Positions 10,246 to 21,708 of a DNA stretch of 64,000 nt are shown in pieces (the stretch's first letter is position 1; each line of letters opens with the position of its first letter). A program made the position numbers and the translations under genes. The notes under the pieces were generated by a model. The model was not told where the DNA came from and searched no databases. It saw only the letters and a program-made list of their open reading frames with translations. The DNA is from Stemphylium vesicarium (taxonomy: Eukaryota > Ascomycota > Dothideomycetes > Pleosporales > Pleosporaceae): the NCBI GenBank assembly GCA_004380135.1, contig QXCR01000193.1:1-64000 (forward strand), given 5' to 3'.

Positions 10246-13200
10246 CTACAGCCTGAATCCTTGTGCCCTCGCCCTTTTTTCCTGATCTTCTGTCGGCTTG
10301 ACGTCGTACAGCTTCAGAAGGCCGGGCTTCGTCCTTGAGCCACAGTCGATAGCGATATCCAGGGGTGTCGCTCCTTCAGCATTGACAGAATTCAAAATCC
10401 TAGCACGAACTTCGCCTTGGTCGGCTAAAGTGTGGAGGAGTGTCTTGAGGTAGTCGTCGTCTGGTGTGGCAGCAGCGATGTGGAAGATGGTGTGGCCATC
10501 TTGATTCCTGCGGGCAGATTGTGTGGCCTTGGGAATTTTGGGTAGCAGGAAGTTGAAACCAGCAGAAAAGTCGCAGTCGATGGCCCATGTCAGTGCCTCT
10601 ATGTAACATCCAGTGCGCAGACTGTTGAGTTCGCTCTGTCGGTCGGAGGTGAGCTTGCGGAATGCTCCTTCTTCCGCTTCCCACAGCGCTTTCACAATAG
10701 CAATCTTCCTTTCGTGTCTTTTGATCATGGCGCGTAGGAAAGGTGCACTACGCATGCTGGCGTACTCGATGGCGTCTACTACGCGTGCATAGCCAGAATT
10801 TCCATCCCCTTCTGAGGTGACAAGACGTTTCAGTAGTAGTTGAACTATACCGGTCGAGCCGCTTTCCACAGCCAGAAGGAGTGGTGTCCGTGAAAGATTG
10901 TCACAGGGGCTAGGATCCAAATCCAGTGTGTACAATGCCCACTTCATCACCTTCTCTTGACCTGCAAAGGAAGCTTTGTGGCAGAGGCCGCGCGACCTGT
11001 TGTCCTTGGTACTCACGTCAGCGCCATGCAAAATGAAAGATCGAGCTAGGTCGAGACAATCCTGCTGCGACTTTGGGTTTTGATCATGGGTCGACAAAGC
11101 GACGAGAGCCAGAAGGGTGTCTCGCCATCGGAGTTTCGAACTTCAACATTGGCACCTTTGTCAATCAAATAGGTAGCGAGCCCCCATTCCCGCTTAGCGA
11201 TTGCATGGTGCAAGAGCGGGCGTAAAGACTCCTCCATCAAAACTCTAGGCAACGGAAAACCTTTGCTGATGAATACCTTTGCGAGCCTAGGGTCGTCTGC
11301 TACAACTGCTTGTATTTCCTTGTCGTTTAGGGCGGACCAAAGATGCATCATTGAATGGAGGATATGTTCCTGGTCTGAGTAAGGTAACTTGGGCAAGTGT
11401 CTCTCGTATACTTCCTCGGCTGTAAAGTTCGTCCTCAGATACTCTTCGATACTGCTTGAGGAGAGCGCTGTTAGTCTCGGTAAAAAGTCGATCAGCTCGC
11501 GCTTGCTTAGCATCTTCATCAATAGAAGGACTATCCTGATATGAGCATTTTCAAGTGCTATACCAAGACATTTCGACATTTCGTTTTCGAGCGAGCGAAG
11601 CTGTGATAGCTTCTGCTCATACCCTGCAAGCAGCTCTACGCCATCTGTAAAGGAATTCATCACCGCAACTTGAAGCGGTGAAGATTGTCGAGGTTTCGTA
11701 ATGTCTAGGTCGCTGTCTTGATGGAGGGCAATATTGATGCGACGGTTCTGGCGGACCTCGTTCGCGTACTTCCTCGAAAGAGAGGGAGCAGACGTAGATT
11801 CTCTGGAAGTGATTTCGTTCAAGCTCCGTTCGGACGCTATCCTGTTTGGGGTGGTCCATTCTCAGACCATTCCTGCTTGAGAAGCAACAATGCACATTAC
11901 AGGTTCTGGCGGTGCATTGTAGCATGTAATGGCGTCCAACCATTCTTATCGTAGGCTACAATCGAACAGCAATACGCGATTAGGATATGGGCGATTTCGA
12001 TGTGTTCTCTGTCCATAGCATAGTGTAAGGGGGTCCAGTCGTTGCCGTCTCGAGCATCGATCAATTCGTCTTTGTAAAACTCCAAGAGGGCCATGATCCA
12101 CGCGGGACTACCTGTCTCTGCCGCTATGTGAAGGACAGACCGACCATCTGGGAATTTTATTGTCGGATCGGCCATTCGAGATAGAATGGTCGCCATTGAT
12201 TTCCATCGATTTTCGATTGCAACAAATAGTGGCGTTCTCCCGTCGGACTGGATGACGTCCATGTCTGCTCCTGCCGTCACTAATTGCACAACTGCAGCGT
12301 CACGACCCGATTCGATAGCTACGTGAAGAGGTGTCCGCCCTCTGTCGTCCTTGATCATCAAGGATCTCTTTAGTAAGAGATCTTTCTTCACATGTGAATG
12401 TAACAGTAGATCGACTGCCCTGTCCTGCTGGTTTTCAAGGGCAATGTGCAACGGCGTTCGACTATCCGAGGTCTGCTGGGTGCGACATGCAGGGTCGAGT
12501 CGTAAAAGGTGATCTAGCATGAGTTCCAGACCGTACAGTGCAGCGATATGGCTGGCCTTCGTTCCATGGGGGAATTTGTAGTCCCAGTGAGTGGACTGCG
12601 ATACCAGGATACATGTTTCAAAGCCATTCTCGCCGTTGTCCAGGAAATCTCTCAGCAGTGGCCAGAACTTCTCAAAATCCTCAGCACTGAGCTGCTTCAA
12701 GTGGAGTGCCCAGTGATTTGACGCATAATCCAGGAACAGATAATCACTCATGAGCTGACGATTCAGTCCGGGCTCCAATGGGTCTGGCATAAGCCGAGGC
12801 GTCTCCAAAAATGCCTTCGAGCTGAATTCCGTCAAGCTAAGATATCCAATGCAGGTTTCCATTTGGAGCTTCTGCGAACTAGTTCACTCCAGGAAAAAGG
12901 GGTTTGGACGCCCTCCGTTCAAAACTGAACGTGATAGGAATTCCTTAACCGAGTGATGTGACAGAGCGATCTTTCCCGTAGTGTCGGACTTTCGGACCAG
13001 GCTTCCACATAATTGAAAGACGTCGTTAGGTCGGCAGAGGGCATTGCATCGCAATTCCCGCAACTTTTTCGTATTAGGTGTCAGTGCGACTGCCTCCACA
13101 ATCTCCAGTAGATCCAGAGGACGTTCAAAGAATGATATGAGTCGAAGTATATCCAAGGCCAAAGACCGGTCTTCCTCTTTCAGTTTAAGAAGTACTTCTT

Positions 13201-14877
13201 CAAAGGTGGCTTCGAGGCCTCGGGGTTATGCGATGAGCAAATCTGTGGTGATGGCCTTCCTGAATCGGGAAAGATGGTCGAGCTGGCATACAGCCCAAAG
13301 AAATCTGGGAAGAAAGTCAGACGATTGAAGCAAATGAGGGTGTCGTTTGTAAACTCACATCCCTTGGGCTCTTTCAACGAGTTCGGCCGTCATAGCCTCT
13401 CGATCTACATCCTCGCTATAGATTTGAAGCTTGTCCAACCGCTGCCGTACATATCTTCCCATGTCCGGCTGTACGTCCGAGATGGTAATTGGTACCTTCA
13501 GATATGTATCGAACTCCATCTCAAGGTCTACTTCTGGTCTGCTTGCCACGAATATCTTGACGGTTGTGCCAGCATCTTTCAAGACTTTGAGAAACAGTAG
13601 AAACTCATCTCTTTGGACGACTTCATCCAAACCGTCAATGATGAGAAATACCCGGGAGTAATGGCCACAAAGCTCGAGAAATATGTCCTGTAGCTCTTCG
13701 AGGGTAGGGTATGGAGGCGCTCGATATCTGTCAAAACGCCTGCTCAACAGTGCCGGAAGAGGCGTGGCATTTAAAAGCTTATTCAGAAGTTGAGCGACGA
13801 TTGCCCCAAACGCCTTTTCCGTTGACAAGGCCGCGCGGTCAGAAAATTGACAATAATGGTACGTCACAAGTTGGTCTGATTGAAGGTAATCGCTCTCAAT
13901 GATCTCGATTACCTTGGATCTAGTTGCAAGGTTAGTGATTGCCCGATGAAGATGTCGACTGAAAAGGCTTACACTATGACAGTCTTACCACATCCCTCCG
14001 ACATCGCCAGAAGTTAGCAGCGACCACGCCAACGGATGTTATACGAACTTACGAGTACCACGGAGCCAGAAGCCTATAGGGCCGTCCAAATCAAGGCACC
14101 GACGGAACTTAGGGTGCCCAAGAAGCCATTCGCAGGACTGAAGGTCCTCATGTCTCATCATGTCGCTTTGCACATCTTCCGTGGCTGGTCCCAGCGAGTC
14201 TATGATCTTGTTCCGTAATTCGGCTGCCACACAAGCCAGAATTAGCGTCCGGTGCGAATGCGAAGTTTGATAAGGTCGGCATACGTACCCCGCTCTTTTG
14301 CTTCTGCTTTCTGAGCCCAGCGATCCTGCCCGTCGCTGAGATGATGCAAAAGATCTAACTCCTGGACATTCAGTTCATGGATGACTCCGGAATTGGCACT
14401 TTAGACGGTTATTCAGTGAGGGGTCAAGAAGAAAGGAGCCACCGACCTATTCTGAAGCTGTAAATACAAAATAAAAACACTTTTGAATCGCTCAACTCGG
14501 AGTAATAGCTTGTCTATCCTCCCGGTCATTGAGGGTTTTTTGATGATCAATCGAGTAGAATTCGAAGTAGAGAGAGAATTCACCAGTTTCTTTGTCTCGG
14601 TCAAGGCTTTCTCGCATGACTGCAAGGTGGTTCCCCATGCTTTCGCCGAGTCCTGTGCAAGCCACGGTGGAGACGAGGTCTTCGACTGCCCGCTTACGTC
14701 ACACTGTGACTTCATACCAAAAAGAATTCCAGAGAGAAATGCGATTTCGTTCAGTAGGCTGCTGATATCTTCATCCTTGTTCTTCGATTCAGATAGGTGT
14801 GCGTAGCCTGTGGAAAGAATTGCGCCGGTGATGGCCAGTAGACCCGCGATGCTTGCTGCAATAGACAAAGGGTCCAT
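10246..14877 (-). pseudogene. NACHT-ankyrin NLR-like gene, disrupted
   Basis: Reconstructed exons on the minus strand: 14877..14447, 14398..14289, 14223..14053, 13997..13973, 13919..13359 and 13304..10246. The N-terminus (MDPLSIAASIAGLLAI...) is the fungal STAND N-terminal domain often called PigL_N (PF17111). A NACHT NTPase follows, with Walker A GTQGCGKT split over an intron, Walker B VFLIIDGLDEV and the ASRPEVD strand. A winged-helix region and at least eight ankyrin repeats complete it. Fungal NLRs of this plan act in non-self recognition or programmed cell death. Lesions: the Walker A intron lacks an AG acceptor in the needed frame; TAA at 13228-13226; TGA at 12886-12884; a one-base deletion within 11115-11117; probable further stop/frame change at 11830-11905. 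No GT-AG intron removes the two stops. A sequencing error could explain one lesion but hardly all. Confidence 0.8.
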
Positions 14878-16758
14878 TACGTTATTCCTTGCGATAAAAC
14901 GTAAATCGGGAGCCTTGTCAGCCATATATGAACTTGCTCAGGTGGTTGTCAGCTTCTTTAGCTGCTAAGCTAACCTTGTTCGCCCAGTTTCCAGTGTGAC
15001 CAAAAGCTCGGGTCGCATATTCGCCTATCGCATGGCAATAATAGACTAGTCATAGCGAGGTACTTACCTAGGTATGCCCATATCTAACTGCGATTCTAGC
15101 AGCGTCGAGTATTCGTGCACCTATCGGTATTCCGTCTGCGACACATCCACCATGATGTTCAAATCTCCGGTGAACGCATATGCATACATGCACGAGAGCA
15201 ATCAACTCTCATGTTTTTCAACCAGAGACGGAAAATAGACTCTATTCTGACGATAACGCATTGCGGCTGAGAATGAGCGTCACAGGTAGACGCTAGGCTG
15301 CTGCTACTGAACTCAGTGGCAGTCGCACAAGCGGGGTAGGTATCCCCTCGATGGATACAGTGCCCTGCAGTTGGAGCAAGGTTATCCGAACGAATCAAAG
15401 ATTCGCTCTAGACATGCGCAATAATCAACAGCAAGTGCTTGCGTTATTTGTATGCCTGCCCGATGTTACCGTACGGGATCGAAGCCAGAAGCTCCTCATC
15501 GTAAAAAGGGAGGGCTTTCGAGCATGATTTGTGAGACTGTTGAGAAGCTGTTCAGCATCAGATCCAGGTCGAAATCTGCGTGGCAGTGGATTGGACTGAG
15601 GGTAGATAGACCCGCATGTGCGATGTTGAAGGCCGTACAACGTTCCTTCCTCAATACCATGGCTGCCCTCCTTGGCACCCTCATTATAACATCGTTGTTC
15701 TCATTTGCCGGAGCTCATCGAGCTTATTCATCAGCCAAGCGTATCACGTGGTTGGGGAACGTCGGCTACCACGCTATCCGCTTCGCAGCCGTGACAGGTG
15801 TCCGCAATCGAGTAGGCAAACACAATGAGGCAGTTGAGTATCATGAGGCCGCCGCTTTCCGGTGACGGACCGAGTCACTAGCCACATTGAAAATTCAAAA
15901 CGGCGCAGCGGCAGGCTACGCCTAGTCGTCGCTGTAGGCCGGCTTCATGCAGCGGCTTCCTGAAACAATGGCATGATGATGCAGGCAAACAGCAACGCCC
16001 CAAGCTACGGGCACTGCTTGCTTCACAGCACAGCACAGCACAGCAGCACAGCCACAAGCACACCTTATTCATGTGCTGCACACCGGAAAACAGCATGGCG
16101 GCGCAAACAATTGATGGCAGCCTGGGCGCATCGGCATGGTTTCCATGGTTGGATGGGGTGGCTACCTAGGTATGGGCTGTTTGGTAGAGTGTTCGTGCTA
16201 GTGTAGCTCGGCAAAATCGAAAAACTAAACTCCGTCGACCCCATATAACTTCCCACAACCACCCGCGACTCACACACACTCAACCTCTGCACAACACAAA
16301 ATCCATCAGCCAGAACCGTCCACCCCAGTGACTGCCACTGGCACAAAGAGCACACACTCACGCCGTTCCGTCAAACCGCCTGCTCGTCGCAAACCCGCGA
16401 CTTGCTCCAACCGCCACCTTCGCCTACAGGCCGCAAGCACAAACCGCACCTCAGAGTCGCCAACCACAACAGGAGTATATGTATTCGCGCCAAAGCTACT
16501 CCTTCCGAGTCGAACCTCCCCCCAAACTGCAAAAATTTCGCTGTATGCGGATACCAAGCAGTATCATACACCAGACCAACGGCTAATCCACTGCCCCTCT
16601 TGACCTCGAGTCACACCTACCACCCCCAAACACACTAGAGACTGCATCTGCGCATGTCTCTTTCGGCCCTCGTCAACATACCCGATCCGACCTCGTCTGT
16701 CCGTACGCTGCGCTACCAGTAATAACCTCAACAACCCGTCCCCCGCACCACCGTCACC
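14878..16758. other. Long intergenic region before TIF5
   Basis: About 1.9 kb without a supported gene. A 137-codon + strand frame at 15452-15865 has one hydrophobic stretch but no other support. A CACAG-unit tandem lies at 16024-16051, and ACCTAGGTATG occurs twice (15066-15076 and 16164-16174). The last ~500 bases are C-rich (ACC/CACA runs), typical of a long 5' leader of a highly expressed fungal gene, here TIF5. Confidence 0.5.
16024..16051. repeat. CACAG short tandem repeat
   Basis: Four CACAG units are followed by CAG and one more CACAG. The tract lies in the intergenic region upstream of the TIF5 leader. No function is evident. Confidence 0.8.
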
Positions 16759-18003
16759 ATGGCTACCGTCAACATTCGCCGCGATGTCACCGACCCCTTC
16801 TACCGCTACAAGATGGAGCGTATCCAGTCCAAGATTGAGGGCAAGGGTAACGGCATCAAGACTGTCATTGTCAACCTGACCAGTGTGGCTGGCTCTCTTG
16901 CCCGCCCTCCCTCTCACGTCATCAAGTACTTTGGGTTTGAGCTCGGAGCCCAGACCAACACCAGCCCCAACGACGATCGCTGGATCATCAACGGTGCTCA
17001 CGACGCCAGCAAGCTCCAGGACTACCTCGACGGCTTCATCTCCAAGTTCGTCCTCTGCAAGAAATGTAAGAACCCGGAAACCGACGTCCACATCAAGGAT
17101 GGTAACATCACGCTCGACTGCAAGGCTTGCGGAAAGATCTCCGACGTAGACCCTCGCCTCAAGCTTAGCTCCTTCATCCTCAAGAACGAGCCCAAGAAGG
17201 GCAAAAAGGACAAGTCCAGCAAGAAGGCTGAGCGTCGTGCCCGCAAGGAGGCCGAGGCTCGTGGCGAGGCTACTTCGCCCGACAACGGCAGCCCTGGTGA
17301 GAGCGCAGAGGAGAACGGTGACGAAGGCGACCTAGCACTCGAGGCCGGTAGTGACGACGAGCTCACTCGCCAGATCAACGAAGGTGCCAAGGAGATTGAG
17401 GAAGAGGATGCCAAGGAGGTTGAATGGTCCATCGACACCTCCGAGGCGGCTATTAGGGCCCGTGCTCAAGATCTCCCTGACGACCTCAAGCGTGCCCTCG
17501 TCATCGAGGAGGATGAGGAGAGCTCTAGCTACGACACCTTTGGCAAGTGGATCATCGACACTGGTGCGGAAAAGGGTGGCGTTGAGAACCTTGACAATGT
17601 CGACATCTACATCAAGGCCAAGGAGCTCGGCATCGAGACCAAGCACCGTACTCTCACCGTCATTCCCCAGACTCTGTTCACCGAGAAGATCGTCAAGCAG
17701 ATGGAGGGTCGCGCTCCCATGCTCAAGAAGATGATTACCTCGGACAAGCATGAGAAGGCTTTCCTTGGTGGTATCGAACGCTTCGTCGGTAACGACAAGC
17801 CCGAGCTAATTCCTCAGGTGTCGGCCATCTTGCTCAAGGTGTACGAGAACGACCTTGTCTCCGAGGACCAGCTCAAGGCCTGGTGCTCTAAGGCCAGCAA
17901 GAGGTATGTCGACCTCAAGGTCAGCAAGACTGTTCGCAAGTCGGCCGAGCAGTTCAAGAACTGGCTTGAGCAGGAGGACAGCGATGAGGAGGACTCTGAG
18001 TAG
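16759..18003 (+). CDS. TIF5: Translation initiation factor eIF5
   Basis: Intronless, 414 aa. The N-terminal eIF5/eIF2-beta fold begins MATVNIRRDVTDPFYRYKM and contains the arginine-finger region near R8-R9... (family knowledge: an N-terminal Arg drives GTPase activation of eIF2). The C2-C2 zinc ribbon is C100, C103, C121 and C124. A Lys-rich linker (KKGKKDKSSKKAERRARK) and an acidic region follow. The C-terminal ~150 residues form the HEAT-like W2 domain ending in the acidic/aromatic motif (KNWLEQEDSDEEDSE) that contacts eIF2-beta and eIF3c. It is the GTPase-activating protein for eIF2 in the 43S/48S initiation complex. Length matches fungal orthologues (about 405-430 aa). The codon usage is strongly C-ending at third positions (AAG, GTC, GAC), consistent with high expression. 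Confidence 0.97.
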   Translation: MATVNIRRDVTDPFYRYKMERIQSKIEGKGNGIKTVIVNLTSVAGSLARPPSHVIKYFGFELGAQTNTSPNDDRWIINGAHDASKLQDYLDGFISKFVLCKKCKNPETDVHIKDGNITLDCKACGKISDVDPRLKLSSFILKNEPKKGKKDKSSKKAERRARKEAEARGEATSPDNGSPGESAEENGDEGDLALEAGSDDELTRQINEGAKEIEEEDAKEVEWSIDTSEAAIRARAQDLPDDLKRALVIEEDEESSSYDTFGKWIIDTGAEKGGVENLDNVDIYIKAKELGIETKHRTLTVIPQTLFTEKIVKQMEGRAPMLKKMITSDKHEKAFLGGIERFVGNDKPELIPQVSAILLKVYENDLVSEDQLKAWCSKASKRYVDLKVSKTVRKSAEQFKNWLEQEDSDEEDSE

Positions 18004-19058
18004 GGCTTCTACTCTAACAACTATGTACGGTGAAAGTACGCGGATCAGCTTATTGTCGACTGTCTTTACCTTTGCGTTGGTTGTTTACCTTGCCTTATTA
18101 CTGCTTTGCTCCTAGATGGCGGGTAGGTAATTCTGCACCTGTCTTGGGCCATGTTAGTTCGGGTTGAAGACGATCTTGTATTCCTCTCTCTACTCACCTA
18201 GCCAATCATAAAAAATCTTTCTTTTGGACCACCTCGCTTCATGACCGTGCATCGCTACACTTGTGCCCCACTACCGTTCGCCGTTGTTAGTCCCTTAGAC
18301 CAGGTGCTCGGGCCCACCCTCGCGCACGCCGGGAAGTCTCTGCATGCATGAAGATAGTGAAGACTACAGCATCTATACGTGAAAATGGCATACTGGCGCA
18401 TGGGCTAAGCTGGTGAAGAGATATCATACCGCACCTGCATGCCCCCACTTTATGATCAATTCTCGCTAGACCATGATATCCACCATTGGCGGGCTCATCA
18501 CCCCTCCAGTAGTCCCATTGATCTCAGCCCCCAGCCTTTTGCAGTGAAACTTTCCCACACACGACAGCGCAGGCAAAAAAAGCACATGCCGGGCCTCGCC
18601 TAGGCCCATAACCCACTACTGCACGGCGCGCGAGGCACGTTCTCGTACACGGTCGATCCCCACAAGGTGGGATTGCTAGTCTCCGAAGCTTAACCCCACC
18701 GAGGCAAGAACAAGCGGAGCTCCCATGCTCTGGACGTACGGGCCAAGCACACTTTTTTTCACGACCGCGCATGGCTGGCCGTAGCGAGAGACGCGCCTGG
18801 ATAAGGTGTGGGAGAGACACATGGTTATAATGTGGCGGCACCCCCGCGCCTGAAGGACTTGCTTCGCAACCTCTCTCAGCCCGAGAATCATACACCCACC
18901 GTGAGCGACTTTGGAGTTTTGCGCTCACGTTGAATGCGAAAAGCTCCTGTTTCCTACCTACCCTTTAATATCCGCATCCTGGAACAAGGTGTCTGCCCCT
19001 TCGTTCACCTTTTAGTCGGCACTTCCGCGCTGATTTCCACGGCGACGTTAACAGCACC
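18004..19058. other. Intergenic region between TIF5 and the transporter gene
   Basis: About 1.05 kb holding the TIF5 3' UTR and the promoter of the transporter gene. A GC-rich 134-codon minus frame (18524-18928) has no domain-like content. Nothing else seen. Confidence 0.5.
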
Positions 19059-20400
19059 ATGAACCCCATACAAGCCTACCCTACTGACGGCGTCGTCGTC
19101 CCAAATGTGCATCACGAAAACTACGCTCCCGAGGCGGTAGATAAGACGGGCACGGGTCACTATGTGACATCTGAAAACGAGTCGCATAACGGCGCGGGCG
19201 CAAATGAGGTTCTGGAGCGCGATGCGCAGACCAAGGGACGATGGTTCCAATACGTCAAGACGAAGCAGTTTTGGGTTACGCTTTTGCTTGGGCAGGGTAC
19301 GTACAAATCGTTTTTTTTTCGAACATCTAGGCTTTGACGCAAGACTAATGTGGAATCACAGTCCTCGCCATTTGTATTACCTCGACCAACACATTTTCCT
19401 CTCTGCTCTCGGAAGAAGGGACGTCGATCCCTGCCTTCCAGTCCTTCTTCAACTACGTCCTGCTCAACATCATTTACACGTCGTACACGCTGTATAAATA
19501 CGGTTTCAAGAAATGGTGCCGCATGGTGCTGAAAGACGGCTGGCGGTTTTTCATCCTCGCGTTTATGGATGTAGAGGGTAACTACTTCATCGTGCTCGCA
19601 TACCGCTACGTAAGTCCTCGATTCCACCCCCTCACAAAACAGTACATAGAAGTAAACGCTGACAAAATACCCAGACAACGATCCTAAGCGCACAATTAAT
19701 AAACTTCTGGGCCATCGCCGTCGTAGTAATAATCTCCTTCTTCTTCCTGCGCGTCCGCTATCACTACACGCAAATCTTCGGCATTCTGCTCTGCATCGGC
19801 GGTCTAGGCGTCATCTTCGGCTCCGACCACATTACAGGCGCCAACAGCTTCGGCGCCACAGACCAGGTCAAAGGCGACTTGTTCGCGCTGCTAGGCGCCA
19901 CCTTCTACGGCCTCTCCAACGTCTTTGAAGAGTGGCTGGTGTCTGAACGCCCGCTGTATGAGGTCGTGGGGCAATTGGCGTTCTGGGGCATGCTGATCAA
20001 CGGCACGCAAGCTGGTATCTTCGACCGCGACGCTTTCCGCTCTGCGACGTGGAATGGCGATGTCGCTGGTTACCTCGTTGGTTACACGCTTATCCTCGCG
20101 CTTTTCTACTCGCTCGCGCCCGTCTTGTTCCGCATGAGTTCAGCCGCTTTTTTCAACATCTCGTTGCTTACAGGCAGCTTCTGGGGCGTGGCTATTGGTG
20201 TCAAGGTGCTGGGGCTGAGCATCCATTGGATGTATCCCATTGCTTTTGTGCTTATCATTATTGGCCAGGTTATCTACTTCCTAAGGCAGAGTTTGGTGGG
20301 CGAGGCATTGAAGCCCTGGTTGGGCAAGGATCAGGAGAGGGGGCATGCGGGAGTTGGGACGGCGAGGAGGAGGGTGGAGAGGCCTGAGGCTATTGTTTGA
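19059..20400 (+). CDS. SLC35F-type solute transporter (DUF914)
   Basis: Three exons, 19059..19296, 19362..19609 and 19675..20400, 403 aa. Introns of 65 nt each (GTACGT...CACAG and GTAAGT...CCCAG) keep frame. After a ~70-residue polar N-terminus, about ten hydrophobic helices follow, starting with KQFWVTLLLGQVLAICITST and including WAIAVVVIISFFFLRVRYHY, ALLGATFYGLSNVFEEW and PIAFVLIIIGQVIYFLRQSL. The FEEWLV and NYFIVLAYRYT segments match the SLC35F1/F2/F6 family of the drug/metabolite transporter clan. Substrates are unknown in fungi; members act in endomembranes or plasma membrane. The basic C-terminal tail (GTARRRVERPEAIV) is cytosolic by prediction. Its 3' end faces the hydrolase gene. Confidence 0.93.
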
Positions 20401-20700
20401 GGGTGGGGTTGTTTTGTTCTATGTTCTGGTAGTTTGTTGGGAGAGGAAGATATCCTATTCATAGCAATGGGGGGCATGGATGGCTGCAACTTCTTATGAA
20501 TTGATGAATAACTTCTCTGGGGGATCTTGATACATCGTCCGTGACAAAATCTAAGGGATTTCACAAAAGAGGAGGAGGAAGAGGCATGGTAAAGTTGCCA
20601 GCAAACGAGGGGCGTTGAAGTCAAAATGCCAACGAGGCAGCCTGGCCTCAAAATAAGTTTCTCTATATTCATCATCTACCCGTACTCACAAATCTAAATA

Positions 20701-21708
20701 TCAAGAGTTCAGTTTTGGCTCCTCGGTCATTCCCAGCATCCTATGCAGGAACCCTTGTGGGCATCGATTCATTTCCTTCCCCACGGCAACATGCGGCTCA
20801 AACGCCGAGGCCGCATGATACACACCGGGCCAAACATGCAATTCCGCGATCCCTCCAACCTGCCATATCCTCGTCGCAAACCTGACGGCCGCGTCCCTGA
20901 ACACTTCACAGGCGCCAACATTGATGAATGTTGGCGGAAGATTCGACAGGTCCTCAGCTCGACCGGCAACCCTCACACCGCTAGGATCATCCCTGTTTGA
21001 CCCCAAGACAGCGTCCCAGGCCAGTTCATCCGTCCACCCAGGCCAAACTGTTTCCGTGTGGAACTGAATTGCACTCACGTACTCCTCATGCCGATCGTCT
21101 AGCATCGGTATGTTGAGCACCAATGCAGCCACCTTGTGGCCGCTGAGTTGGCGTGAGAGCAGGCACGTTGACGCGGCAACAGCCGCTCCGCCTGAAGTCC
21201 CGTACAGGACTATCCTGGCTGGATCAATGCCCAACTCCTTTGCATGAGAGACAAGATATACAAGTCCTGCATAGACGTCATATGCGCCCGAGGGTGCTGG
21301 ATTTTCAGGTGCGAGCCCGTATTCAGGGCTTACAATGAAAACATCGTCGGCCGGCGAAAAGTGCCCCATAGCCTCTGTGACACCCATGAATCGGTCTCCG
21401 GCTATCTGGCCTCCGCCATGAACATAGTAGACTACCGGTCTTCCGGCGGGCCATGTCCGGCGCGTTCCATGGGTGCTTTGGTAACCCGAAATGGTTACGG
21501 GATGGTCACTCAGACCGCTGATGCCGGGGGCTGTAAAGGTGATGTGCTTGTATTCCGGTTGCTGTTGGGCGATGTGCTGCTCGTTGATTTTCATGTCCAA
21601 AATCATCTTTCGTGTGGCTTCGAGGTCGAGAGTTTGTTCGGCATTAGGTGTTCCGCTGGCGTACTTGTAGCCTGGATCAAACGGTGGGCGGACAGGCAAG
21701 CTTTCCAT
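20701..21708 (-). CDS. Alpha/beta hydrolase, HSL-type esterase/lipase
   Basis: Intronless, 335 aa, starting at the ATG at 21708. The oxyanion-hole motif HGGG sits at residues 97-100 (YYVHGGGQ). The nucleophile elbow is GTSGG with Ser172. The acid is probably E268 or D272 (GACEVFRD) and the catalytic His is H298 (WPGVYHAA). This is the arrangement of the hormone-sensitive-lipase/arylesterase group (Abhydrolase_3). No signal peptide is visible, so it is predicted cytosolic. Members hydrolyse short-chain esters or lactones and often accompany secondary-metabolite or detoxification genes, but no synthase is present here. All catalytic residues are intact, unlike the neighbouring decayed genes. 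Confidence 0.92.
   Translation of the reverse strand: MESLPVRPPFDPGYKYASGTPNAEQTLDLEATRKMILDMKINEQHIAQQQPEYKHITFTAPGISGLSDHPVTISGYQSTHGTRRTWPAGRPVVYYVHGGGQIAGDRFMGVTEAMGHFSPADDVFIVSPEYGLAPENPAPSGAYDVYAGLVYLVSHAKELGIDPARIVLYGTSGGAAVAASTCLLSRQLSGHKVAALVLNIPMLDDRHEEYVSAIQFHTETVWPGWTDELAWDAVLGSNRDDPSGVRVAGRAEDLSNLPPTFINVGACEVFRDAAVRFATRIWQVGGIAELHVWPGVYHAASAFEPHVAVGKEMNRCPQGFLHRMLGMTEEPKLNS

Noticed and set aside
15452..15865. 137-codon + strand frame with one hydrophobic stretch
   Set aside because: No signal peptide at its start, no conserved motif, and it lies in a region otherwise without coding character.
18524..18928. 134-codon GC-rich minus-strand frame
   Set aside because: Cys/Arg/Gly-rich translation with no ordered segments; fits a chance frame in GC-rich intergenic DNA.
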